8,296 nt of DNA from Candidatus Zixiibacteriota bacterium (GCA_022563625.1 JADFNA010000057.1:1-8296), one strand, 5' to 3'; positions 1-6,683 are shown, numbered from the stretch's first letter. A program made the numbers and translations. Notes: generated by a model from the sequence alone, not told the origin.

Positions 1-2
1 AA

Positions 3-254
3 GACAAGGGAACCTGGGTCCGCAAGCGATCCAATGACAACGTCATCGCCGAGATTCTCCAGGCACGCGAATGCTTCCCCACCATCGAGGCCGTCAACAT
101 CGTCGATGACCTCTTCTTTATCCGCACCGAGGAGGACATCGAGGACTTCGCAATCAAGTACGCCGCAAAAGTCAACCTCCCACTCCAACTCGACGCCTTC
201 CACAACACCATAACACAAAAAAAGGCGGAGCACCCCCCCTACATTAAGTTGTAG
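3..254 (+). CDS. B12-binding/radical SAM protein, 5' cut by window, probably 3'-truncated
   Basis: The frame is open from the window edge to TAG at 252-254 and gives 83 residues. The segment WVRKRSNDNVIAEI, then an EAVNIVDDLFFIR strand with acidic DD, then a VNLPLQLDAF strand matches the part of B12-dependent radical SAM enzymes just after the CxxxCxxC cluster loop, as in SPDNVIAEI...FIDDLFF...LPFxxxxxPNxIT. In such proteins the barrel normally continues for well over 100 residues after the NTIT segment. Here the protein ends within about 14 residues in a tail (QKKAEHPPYIKL) that does not look like the family. That tail is encoded by DNA that also forms the leftward operon terminator. The cluster-binding cysteines and any cobalamin domain would lie left of the window. 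The fragment is convergent with the leftward operon, with a 14-base gap. Family assignment is fairly sure. Whether the product is functional is doubtful. The exact substrate is unknown. Confidence 0.7.
   Translation, partial: DKGTWVRKRSNDNVIAEILQARECFPTIEAVNIVDDLFFIRTEEDIEDFAIKYAAKVNLPLQLDAFHNTITQKKAEHPPYIKL
217..239 (-). terminator. Intrinsic terminator of the leftward operon
   Basis: On the minus strand a run of seven G pairs with CTCCGCC. This gives a six-pair stem with one G-G mismatch and a GTGC loop, followed directly by seven T. It starts 29 bases after the stop codon at 269, as expected for the end of the three-gene leftward operon. It overlaps the last codons of the convergent radical SAM fragment. 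Confidence 0.55.
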
Positions 255-268
255 CGTATTTCAAAATA

Positions 269-1396
269 CTACGACTCAATCAACTCAACATTAGCGCGCG
301 GGACAACGGCTTTGAGATTGTCATCGTCAAATTGTATCTCAACCACGCGCGCATGTGAGCCGGAATCGAGTTCGGTCAGCGCTGACGGCAGAGAAACAAC
401 CTTGCCGATTCGTCCGAAATACGGGTGGCGTATCACGCGCAACGCCGATCCGACATCCATGCCCCCTTGCACGTAGTCAGTTTTTTCACTCACGGCATAT
501 ACGTCACCATCGGAAGGGATAACGACTTCGGGGCGAATCACGCCGGCGCGGATTTGTGTGGCTCCGTTAATACAGGCCCGTTTGCCTTCAAGTGATTTTA
601 ACAGTTCAAACGAGCGCTCGGCCATATGTATCTCGCCGAATCCTTCAGTGATTACCAGCGTGATGCCGATGTCTTCACTGCCGGTAATCGCCACACCCAG
701 GTCATAGCCCAGAAGATCTCTCAGATCATGGTCATCCAGTCCGCCTGTCACAATTCCAGCTACTCCTTGCCTGCGTGCGGCGTTAATCCCTTCGGCCGTC
801 ACAAGCGCGCCGCCGACAATGATTTTACCGCGCATGTCCGGAGTTATACACTCTTCGGTCAGGTTGTCATCGCGTGACGAGACCGCCAGCTTGAGTTCGC
901 CGTGTGTTTCGCCGCCAACACCAAATATGCCCTGCAGAAAACCGCCCCAGGTCGTGACTTCAACACCTTCGTTTTCAAACACATCAGTCACGACGCCATT
1001 CAAATACGCTTTTACTTCAACCGGCTGTGGAGCGCCGCGAATCAACATCTGCCCGGTGACCGATGAAATCGATTCGATAGTTCCGGATACCGGCGCGGTG
1101 CATGTCGTCTTGAAAATCCAGAGTGTGCGCGTTTCGGCGACTATGTCACCCTCGGAAATCTGCTCACCGACTTTCTTCAGCATGGCGCCTTCAAGGTCTT
1201 CGGGCGGCAGTCCCATACGGTTGGCAACATTCAGTGATTCAATCGGTCCCGGCAAATCAGTGCGCGCCACGACATCATCGGGCGATACTTTCTGGCCGAC
1301 TTTGACCACCACATCGCCTTTGAGCGGCAGGATGCGGCGTTTTCTAACCAGGTGTTCTTCAGTGACCGTCAGGCCGGGCGCGTATGCTAATGCCAT
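269..1396 (-). CDS. Lipoyl-like (barrel-sandwich) and KOW-like domain protein of GlmL operon
   Basis: I start the protein at ATG 1394-1396 (375 residues) because GAGGA lies 10 bases upstream. The frame is open to a TTG at 1471, but that start has no ribosome site and overlaps the previous gene. Residues about 22-140 look like a biotin/lipoyl-type or RnfC-like barrel-sandwich fold (LPLKGDVVVKVGQKVSPDD, then CTAPVSGTIESISSVTGQ). A glycine-rich segment GGFLQGIFGVGGETHGE (151-167) follows. Residues 188-290 form a conserved core with GKIIVGG, DLRDLLGYDLGVAITG and INGATQIRAGVIRPE. The C-terminus (322-375: HPYFGRIGKVVSLP ... VVPRANVELIE) resembles a KOW segment. No lysine in a lipoylation-type motif is evident, so post-translational modification is not supported. 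No signal peptide or membrane segment is seen, so it is likely cytoplasmic. As the last gene of the operon with a GlmL-type ATPase, it probably works with that ATPase. The catalytic role is unknown. Confidence 0.8.
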   Translation of the reverse strand: MALAYAPGLTVTEEHLVRKRRILPLKGDVVVKVGQKVSPDDVVARTDLPGPIESLNVANRMGLPPEDLEGAMLKKVGEQISEGDIVAETRTLWIFKTTCTAPVSGTIESISSVTGQMLIRGAPQPVEVKAYLNGVVTDVFENEGVEVTTWGGFLQGIFGVGGETHGELKLAVSSRDDNLTEECITPDMRGKIIVGGALVTAEGINAARRQGVAGIVTGGLDDHDLRDLLGYDLGVAITGSEDIGITLVITEGFGEIHMAERSFELLKSLEGKRACINGATQIRAGVIRPEVVIPSDGDVYAVSEKTDYVQGGMDVGSALRVIRHPYFGRIGKVVSLPSALTELDSGSHARVVEIQFDDDNLKAVVPRANVELIES

Positions 1397-1406
1397 TTTT
1401 GTCAAT

Positions 1407-1411
1407 TCCTC
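1407..1411 (-). promoter_or_regulatory. Ribosome binding site deciding start 1396
   Basis: GAGGA on the minus strand, followed by A, is 10 bases upstream of the ATG at 1396. The alternative TTG start at 1471 has no comparable site. This supports the shorter 375-residue product and leaves a 52-base gap after the upstream gene's stop. Confidence 0.55.
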
Positions 1412-1448
1412 AATAAAGTGAGCGCTGAACTCAGCGCTGTTTAGAAGC

Positions 1449-2252
1449 TCATTTGCGTTTACGTCTGGCAATCAGTACAACAACCACCAGAGATATCAGG
1501 ACTGCCCAGGGCGCAGGGCCGCCAAAAAAACTTTTCTTCTCCTCGAGGGATACTGGAGGATTAGTCGTCGAGTTTATGTCGGACACATCAACAATCTTCG
1601 GTTTTGCGCCGCCAGATGCTTTTTCAAGGTCTTCATCGCTAAAACTATCCGCGATCTCTTTAAATTTGTCTTTGAAGCTCTCATACTTGTCTTCAGTTGT
1701 GTAAAAATAAAATGTGGCTATGCCAAAATCATAAAACTTCATAACCAGTGTCATGATTTGATTCTGCCCTTGCGCGTTGACTTCGCTGACCTGTGTGATT
1801 GTCTGCGTTGACTTGTCGTAGACCGGCTTGCCTGATTTCACACGCGAAATTGGCCCGGTTCTGGCCATTTCGTCGATCAACTTATCGAATTCGCGCGCCA
1901 TGCCAACCTGAATCGAATCGGCAATGCTGACACTGTTTTCGACTTCCTCTGCCGAGATAAACACATAGGCCTGGGAATAGAACGGCACGTCGGCGGCGGG
2001 ACACAGGAAAACATCAAAGTCAACCTGCTCAGGGTCTTTGTCATGCAGGCGCAGGAAGTATTCGACATTGAAGCGGTCTATTTGACGCCAGTCATCCGGT
2101 ATCGTGATATAATATTTCTTCCCCCAGTTAATGTAATTGTTGGCCGGGTTTTCAGCTCTGTCAGTTTGAGCCCGGGAGCTGATTCCGAAAGCTAGCGTAA
2201 GCGCCACAAAACATACGGCGTAAAGCGCCTTTGCAGTAAACTCTTTCATCAT
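1449..2252 (-). CDS. Exported protein with C-terminal membrane anchor, PsbP/DcrB-like domain
   Basis: I start at the double ATG near 2252 (267 residues). This gives a clean signal peptide: MMKEF, a hydrophobic core AVCFVALTLAFG, and a plausible SRA|Q cleavage at about residue 28. The frame is open to TTG 2288, which would overlap the upstream stop as TTGA. That start would allow translational coupling but adds a long N-terminal extension. The mature part (about 35-205) has the pattern of PsbP/Mog1/DcrB-type small domains: YYITIPDDWRQ near its start, alternating strands, and a closing helix FKEIADSF. This fold call is a guess. A serine/threonine- and proline-containing linker follows, then FFGGPAPW, a hydrophobic stretch ending in VVVVLIA, and the basic tail RRKRK. 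The layout resembles a tail anchor or an LPXTG/exosortase-like sorting signal, with no motif I recognise. It would sit in the cytoplasmic membrane with most of the protein outside. It lies between the GlmL-like and the lipoyl/KOW-like genes in one operon. Function is unknown. Confidence 0.72.
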   Translation of the reverse strand: MMKEFTAKALYAVCFVALTLAFGISSRAQTDRAENPANNYINWGKKYYITIPDDWRQIDRFNVEYFLRLHDKDPEQVDFDVFLCPAADVPFYSQAYVFISAEEVENSVSIADSIQVGMAREFDKLIDEMARTGPISRVKSGKPVYDKSTQTITQVSEVNAQGQNQIMTLVMKFYDFGIATFYFYTTEDKYESFKDKFKEIADSFSDEDLEKASGGAKPKIVDVSDINSTTNPPVSLEEKKSFFGGPAPWAVLISLVVVVLIARRKRK

Positions 2253-2284
2253 TCTCATCCAGCGCACAATCATCAGCGCAGCCG

Positions 2285-4174
2285 TCAACCGGCGGCCACG
2301 TCCTCAGCCAGCGCATACGAATGGGTCACGGCGCCTTCGGGATAAATTTCCAATTCATCAATCCAGCGCCGCAAATCACTCACGCGCGTTTCTTCATCCT
2401 CACTGATAATCAGCGGCCGCCCGCGGCCATCCAGGATAATTCCCACCACGCCGCCGGGCAGCGCCGTTTCCATTTTGTTTCCCGGACCGGCGCCAACATC
2501 CAGTCCGCGTATCGGCTCCAGTGTCGCTCGGGCAGTCAACGGCTGATCGTTCTCGTCCAGGCCCAGTTTAATCAGTTTCATGTCGCCGTGTTTGAGCGTA
2601 CCGGAGACTTTTGTCCCATCGGGTAAATTCAAACTGTAGTTCATGACATCCATGCCGGACTTTTTTATTTCCCCAACCAGCGCCACACACGTCCCCAGAT
2701 GCACCAGGCAGTCTTTGTCAAACACTTCCGTGGCGGCCTTGGGATGTACCTCCGCCAACACGCCAAGTTGCGGCATCATAAAGATTGAATCAACCGCCAG
2801 GCGTGTGATTCCCTCGGGTTGGAAAGAATCAATTATCATCGACGCCGCTTGATTGCGGCGCGGCGCATGCGAGAGCACACCGCCCGAGCCAATCAGCATA
2901 TTTAGCGTCATCATATTCACCAGCGTCTTGCCCGATCCTTCCTGCTTGAACGCATCGGCGATAGTACGCTGTTGCTGCACGCCTTTTAATTGCGTGGCGA
3001 AGTTCTTGTGCTGCACAAACGCCAGGCGCAGCGCCTCGCGCGCGATAGCCTGCTCGAAAATCAACTCTTCCATCGACTGCGGAATTGTCGTCGGGCGAAT
3101 CATCTTGTTCTTGACCCGGTTGCGCAAATCACGTTCGTCCATTTTGAACGCCATCCAGCGCAGCACATTTTTCATTGACGATTCAGCAAACACATTCGAA
3201 ATCGAATAACTCATGCCCAGATTAGCCGAGACCGTGCGGTTAAAAACACCCTCTTTGCCGTCGGGACGGAACACCGAAAAAATATCTGTCGTCGCCCCGC
3301 CAATATCCACCCCGACCGCTTCGATGTCATTGATGTCTGCGATTGTCTTGATAATGTTGCCGACCGCGCCGGGAGTGGGCATAATCGGCGCATCGGTCCA
3401 GTCCATCAGTTTTTTGTAGCCCGGCGCCTGGGCCATGACATGTTCCAAAAACAAATTGTGTATTTCCTCACGGGCCGGCAACAGATTTTCACGTTCGAGC
3501 ACCGGGCGCAAGTTCGGGGTGATTTTCAGATCAACTTTTTTGCCCAGAGTAGCAGTGATTGCCTCTTGCGCCGCATTGTTACCGGCGTAAATCACTGGCA
3601 GTAGATAACTCGAACCCAGCCTCGGGCGCGGGTCGGCGGCCGCAATCAGTTCAGCCAGCTCGACAACATGTGTCATTGCGCCGCCGTCAATGCCCCCTGC
3701 CAAAAGTATCATATCGGGCCTCAGGTGGCGGATACGTTCGATTTGTTGATGCGGCAGGCGCTTGTCATTGGAAGCAATCACATCCATCACAATCGCCCCG
3801 GCGCCGAGCGCCGCACGCTCGGCCGATTCGGCGGTCATCTTGCGCACCACACCGGCCACCATCATCTGCAGTCCGCCGCCGGCCGATGATGTCGAGATAT
3901 ATATATCAGTCCCGACATTACCGTTGGCCGGTGTGATAATTCTTTCGTTTTCATCAAGCAGCTTGCGGCCCGAAAGCTCGGACAGTTCGGTCACCGCATT
4001 CAGCACGCCCTTGGTCACATCCTCAATCGGCGACTCAACAGTCGTCGGCGCCTCGCCGCGCGTAGTCAAACGATACTCGCCGTCTTTGAATTCAATCAGA
4101 ATTGCTTTGGTGGTAGTCGAGCCACAGTCAGTGGCCAGTATAACTTTGATCTCATCAGGTTTCAGATTCGCCAT
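2285..4174 (-). CDS. glmL: GlmL/MutL-family ASKHA ATPase (long variant)
   Basis: This 629-residue protein shows the actin/Hsp70/sugar-kinase ATPase motifs. Phosphate 1 is DCGSTTTK at 16-23, phosphate 2 is GVDIGGATTD at 288-297, and a glycine-rich adenosine-type segment GSGGVLSH is at 429-436. STSSAGGGLQMM near 94-105, AERAALGAGA near 118-127 and LLAGGIDGG at 157-165 are typical of the GlmL (MutL) family. These proteins are encoded beside B12-dependent glutamate mutase and are thought to act as chaperones or reactivators of such mutases. GlmL proteins are usually about 460 residues. This one is longer and carries an extra C-terminal region (about 500-629: SGTLKHGDMKLI, LDVGAGPGNKM, GGVVGIILDGRGRP). 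No mutase subunit (GlmS/GlmE type) is present, so the client is unknown and the symbol is a family-level label. It is the first gene of the leftward operon. The start ATG has only a weak GAGA-type site. It is likely cytoplasmic. Confidence 0.85.
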   Translation of the reverse strand: MANLKPDEIKVILATDCGSTTTKAILIEFKDGEYRLTTRGEAPTTVESPIEDVTKGVLNAVTELSELSGRKLLDENERIITPANGNVGTDIYISTSSAGGGLQMMVAGVVRKMTAESAERAALGAGAIVMDVIASNDKRLPHQQIERIRHLRPDMILLAGGIDGGAMTHVVELAELIAAADPRPRLGSSYLLPVIYAGNNAAQEAITATLGKKVDLKITPNLRPVLERENLLPAREEIHNLFLEHVMAQAPGYKKLMDWTDAPIMPTPGAVGNIIKTIADINDIEAVGVDIGGATTDIFSVFRPDGKEGVFNRTVSANLGMSYSISNVFAESSMKNVLRWMAFKMDERDLRNRVKNKMIRPTTIPQSMEELIFEQAIAREALRLAFVQHKNFATQLKGVQQQRTIADAFKQEGSGKTLVNMMTLNMLIGSGGVLSHAPRRNQAASMIIDSFQPEGITRLAVDSIFMMPQLGVLAEVHPKAATEVFDKDCLVHLGTCVALVGEIKKSGMDVMNYSLNLPDGTKVSGTLKHGDMKLIKLGLDENDQPLTARATLEPIRGLDVGAGPGNKMETALPGGVVGIILDGRGRPLIISEDEETRVSDLRRWIDELEIYPEGAVTHSYALAEDVAAG

Positions 4175-4368
4175 ATGCTAGGAATTCTCAGTCGTATCTC
4201 GCAGGTGAATGTATGGTGGATTTTGTCTCGTAATGACTTTACTGCCGTAATCGTAGGAATCTATTCTCATTCGACCCCGGCGCAAAGCCTGCCGACGCCT
4301 GATCTAAACTCTTATCTAATAAAGTGTTACTGAAAAGCCCCGGCGCTCCAAAACCCGCTCACCAGAAC

Positions 4369-4399
4369 AAAAAAAACCGCTGCCCAAACCCCGGACAGC
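4369..4399 (-). terminator. Leftward hairpin with U8 (attenuator or relic terminator)
   Basis: On the minus strand GCTGTCC (4399-4393) pairs with GGGCAGC (4385-4379) around a GGGGTTT loop. That is seven pairs including one G-U. Two G and then eight T (4376-4369) follow. This is a standard intrinsic terminator acting leftward. It lies 195 bases upstream of the GlmL-like start, so it either attenuates the operon leader or is the end of a vanished leftward gene. Confidence 0.6.
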
Positions 4400-4404
4400 C
4401 CAAG

Positions 4405-4433
4405 AATATATAGGGGTGAGGATTAGATGTAAA
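4405..4433 (-). promoter_or_regulatory. Leftward sigma70-type promoter for the GlmL operon
   Basis: On the minus strand TTTACA (4433-4428), a 17-base spacer and TATATT (4410-4405) differ little from TTGACA-17-TATAAT. Transcription would begin near 4398, so the message would start with the 4379-4399 hairpin and have a 5' leader of about 224 bases. The position suits the operon, but the immediate terminator-like hairpin makes productive use uncertain. Confidence 0.45.
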
Positions 4434-4485
4434 GGGGGGGATCGGAATGGTAACGCTGCTCATTCGTCAAGATACACAACCGCCA

Positions 4486-4514
4486 TTTACATCCGAATCG
4501 ACATTCGTTATACT
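4486..4514 (+). promoter_or_regulatory. Rightward sigma70-type promoter of the NTPase gene
   Basis: TTTACA (4486-4491), a 17-base spacer and TATACT (4509-4514) form a near-consensus promoter. The start would be near 4521, about 80 bases before the ATG. A perfect palindrome TGACGTCA (4514-4521) covers the predicted start, and CGCT/AGCG arms (4531-4534, 4541-4544) lie in the leader. Either could be an operator, but that is a guess. Confidence 0.5.
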
Positions 4515-4599
4515 GACGTCATAAAAGACCCGCTAAAAACAGCGCCAACGTGAGACATCGGGATCTTAGTGAAGAATTCGACTTAAAGAAACTTAAGGA

Positions 4600-6300
4600 A
4601 TGTGGCGATTATTTAACATACTGAAATGGATAAATCTTGTCCTTGCTTCCGGCCCGGTCTTAGCATTCCTAAGTGATGCTCTAACTGGAACCAGCATGAG
4701 CAATAAGCTCTATGTCGCGCTATGGGAAGATGAACAAGCAAGGCCGATTTTCATATTTGCAGTCATTATCGATATTCTACTCTTGATACTCACAAGATGG
4801 CTCACATCTAAAAAACGCCACAATGACCTCCTAAACGAATTCGATCTGCTCGTTACCTCTGAGGATATGAAACCTAACCATATGGGATACCAGACAATGG
4901 AAATTGACGAGCAGCAAATCCCAAAAACACGTCCGCATTACCCGTTTCACAGTCCCCGAAGACTCATTGAGGGTGAGAAAAAAACATCCGCAGACTCTAG
5001 CAAACCAGAAATCGAGGAGAGCGCTTTATCCGAATTTATAAAAAGAAAACAGGGCTTTGTCATAATTGGCCCATCAATGGCTGGCAAGAGTCGCACACTA
5101 TACGCTGCGCTCAAAACTACGCCAAACATCATTGTCATGAAACCGCGCAAGAGCAAAGTCCCTTCGGATGACGCCCTCCGTTTGTGTGGGGATAAACTAA
5201 CAGTAATATTACTAGATGACCTAAACGAGTTCGCAACCAGTAAGTTAGACATTAAGCGACTTTTGGATCGACTCGATTATCTAAAAATAGATTGGACAAT
5301 AGCTTGCACTTGCCGTGGAGATGATGAGCTTGGAGCTGTTACAGCTACAAGCTCAGGCGCTTTCCTAAGAATATATGAAAGTTTGCACTGCAAGTTTATT
5401 TTCAAGGATATGACAGACGATGAGCTACTAAATCTCAACCAAAGGATATTGCCATCGAAAAAGAGGACTATGCATCAAATGGGTAATCCCTCTCAGCCTG
5501 GCCACGTTACTATGAAAGATGCGCTTGAATCCATGAAAATTAAGTTCAGTAAATTGGATGATGGCCCCAAAATTTGTCTCGCCGCTCTCCAACTACTTGT
5601 AGCTGGTGTGGTGCCATTAACTTTCAATCGTGTAACTGCCGTCATGCAAAAAGTCTTCAATAGAAGCAAAGTCGACAGTCTGCCAGAGATACTACAGGTC
5701 TTGCATGACAAATCATTCATTAACTCCGAAGACCGTGACCCAATAACGCCAGACATGGCCTACTTAACTCAGGACAACCCCGCCAGAAGAGTAGTGACAA
5801 ACACTCTCAATTTAGTCAAAAAAGAAGAGTTAAAACTTCTAGCCCAAGCCCTAGAATCAATCAATGACGCAAGGGGCATATTCAATGTAGCCTGCACCCT
5901 CGGCGAAATGGATTGCAGTAAGGATGCAATCGAGACTTACGACAAACTAATTGACAAATTTGGCGCTGAAAAAGAAGCGGCGCTCAAAGAGCCAGTGGCA
6001 ATGGCAATGTTTAACAAAGGAGTCACGCAGGGAGCGCTGGATAAATCCGAGGATGAAATCGAGACTTACGACAAACTAATTGACAAATTTGGCGCTGAAA
6101 AAGAATCGGCTCTCAAAGAGTCCGTGGCAAGGGCAATGGTGAACAAAGGAGTCGCGCAGCGAAAGCTAAATAGACCTGATGATTCATTCTCAACGCTCTG
6201 CAAAGCTTGGGCTCGCAAAGATGATTTAATTCCTGAACACCGTACCCTCCTAGAAAAAGCATTCAAAGCCCTCAACCGCTCCCCCGCCGACTGCCCATAA
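4600..6300 (+). CDS. Membrane-anchored STAND-like P-loop NTPase with TPR-like C-terminus
   Basis: The 566-residue protein has two predicted N-terminal membrane helices (about 10-26 and 49-68) with RWLTSKKRH after the second. The bulk of the protein should therefore be cytoplasmic. Walker A is GPSMAGKS at 157-164. Walker B is VILLDDLNEF at 202-211. A sensor-like strand TIACTCRGDD lies at 233-242, followed by a helical region as in STAND/AAA-type NTPases. Residues 443-520 hold two TPR-like units of 43 residues (IETYDKLIDKFGAEKE ... VNKGV), a repeat type often found at the C-terminus of bacterial sensor NTPases. There is no recognisable effector (nuclease, TIR or protease), so the membrane helices may be the effector or just an anchor. 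An in-frame TAA at 4594-4596 blocks any earlier start. AAGGA directly abuts the ATG with no spacer, which is unusual. A start at codon 33 would drop the first helix. Codon use is AT-richer than in the flanking genes, suggesting transfer. A role in phage defence or stress signalling is inference. Confidence 0.78.
   Translation: MWRLFNILKWINLVLASGPVLAFLSDALTGTSMSNKLYVALWEDEQARPIFIFAVIIDILLLILTRWLTSKKRHNDLLNEFDLLVTSEDMKPNHMGYQTMEIDEQQIPKTRPHYPFHSPRRLIEGEKKTSADSSKPEIEESALSEFIKRKQGFVIIGPSMAGKSRTLYAALKTTPNIIVMKPRKSKVPSDDALRLCGDKLTVILLDDLNEFATSKLDIKRLLDRLDYLKIDWTIACTCRGDDELGAVTATSSGAFLRIYESLHCKFIFKDMTDDELLNLNQRILPSKKRTMHQMGNPSQPGHVTMKDALESMKIKFSKLDDGPKICLAALQLLVAGVVPLTFNRVTAVMQKVFNRSKVDSLPEILQVLHDKSFINSEDRDPITPDMAYLTQDNPARRVVTNTLNLVKKEELKLLAQALESINDARGIFNVACTLGEMDCSKDAIETYDKLIDKFGAEKEAALKEPVAMAMFNKGVTQGALDKSEDEIETYDKLIDKFGAEKESALKESVARAMVNKGVAQRKLNRPDDSFSTLCKAWARKDDLIPEHRTLLEKAFKALNRSPADCP
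5926..6183 (+). repeat. Tandem 129-base TPR-coding duplication (two units)
   Basis: Units 5926-6054 and 6055-6183 each encode 43 residues. A 49-base stretch is identical in both (5928-5976 and 6057-6105), including third codon positions. The rest of each unit is similar but diverged, for example AMAMFNKGV against ARAMVNKGV. This points to recent duplication or gene conversion within the NTPase gene. Confidence 0.85.
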
Positions 6301-6314
6301 TTTTTCTTCCACAC

Positions 6315-6336
6315 CTCCGTATTAACGAATACGGAG
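6315..6336 (+). terminator. Hairpin after the NTPase gene
   Basis: CTCCGTATT and AATACGGAG form a perfect nine-pair stem with an AACG loop, 14 bases after the stop codon. No T-run follows (CTATTACTG). It may be a weak or factor-assisted terminator or an mRNA 3' end stabiliser. Confidence 0.45.
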
Positions 6337-6343
6337 CTATTAC

Positions 6344-6683
6344 TGTGGGCGGCAGACCTCCCGGTCTGCCCCTTCTCCCACTAATACACAAGTTCACCAC
6401 AACTCCCACACAAATTCCCACCAGCCCCATTTATAGAGAGGCCAAACCTATGCCCACAACCCAAATACAACTCAACACCAACCGCGAAAACTTCCGCTCT
6501 CACCAGAGCGCTAACTCCAAGCGGGAAAACGGGCATAACTACACACACGAAATAAGGAAATCGAACCCAATTCGCCGCAACCCATAACGGCAGAAAAGCT
6601 TCAGGGGAATTTCCGCCAATTTTTGTTCAAAAACACTACCGAAAGACATTGAAAACGCGACCAACCCGCAAAATCGCCACAAC
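6344..6683 (+). repeat. AC-rich dispersed repeat, copy A
   Basis: The copy starts with TGTGGGC and a perfect hairpin, GGCAGACC / GGTCTGCC with a TCCC loop (6351-6370). It runs through a shared block TTTATAGAGAGGCCAAAC, a second hairpin CGCTCT / AGAGCG (6495-6510), and a shared tail ending near GACCAACCCGCAAAATCGC. It matches copy B at roughly 90% by eye from 6430 to 6675, with single-base indels. The plus strand is very poor in G: 7 of 110 bases in 6371-6480. A 45-codon frame at 6450-6587 has a good AGAGG site, but differences between copies are mostly amino-acid-changing and the frame is not kept, so I do not call a gene. The true right end is unclear. Confidence 0.85.

Larger units (their letters stand above)
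4175..4599. other. Divergent intergenic region, 425 bases
   Basis: This spacer separates the leftward GlmL operon from the rightward NTPase gene. It has no convincing gene. It holds a leftward promoter and a hairpin with a U-run (4369-4433), and a rightward promoter (4486-4514). A G7 run (4434-4440) abuts the leftward -35. The left half (4175-4368) would be a leader of about 220 bases for the operon. It contains CGCCGGGG twice on the minus strand but no riboswitch that I can recognise, including no cobalamin-type core. Confidence 0.7.

Noticed and set aside
251..272. Imperfect hairpin across the two convergent stop codons (GTAG...CTAC with TATT/AATA)
   Set aside because: It has a two-base bulge, is AT-rich and lacks a T-run on either strand. 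The stem at 217-239 is the better terminator.
3896..3907. 12-base palindrome GATATATATATC
   Set aside because: It lies inside the GlmL-like coding region and encodes conserved-looking residues (DIYIS). It is most likely a by-product of codon choice.
3762..4181. Long rightward open frames opposite the GlmL-like gene and opposite 269-1396 (819-1421)
   Set aside because: They are antisense shadows of well-supported genes, without ribosome sites or recognisable protein features.
4270..4320. GCGCAAAGCC resembling the core of a c-di-GMP-I riboswitch, on the plus strand
   Set aside because: The partner segment (GGGCAAACC type) and the downstream receptor part are missing, and no rightward gene starts close by.
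4434..4440. G7 run beside the leftward -35 as a phase-variation tract
   Set aside because: It lies outside the -35/-10 spacer, so length changes would not alter promoter spacing.
6450..6587. Small frames with good ribosome sites in repeats A (45 codons) and B (8049-8138, 29 codons)
   Set aside because: Within the shared 26 codons most differences change the amino acid, and an indel makes the two frames end differently. This is what drifting non-coding DNA would show.
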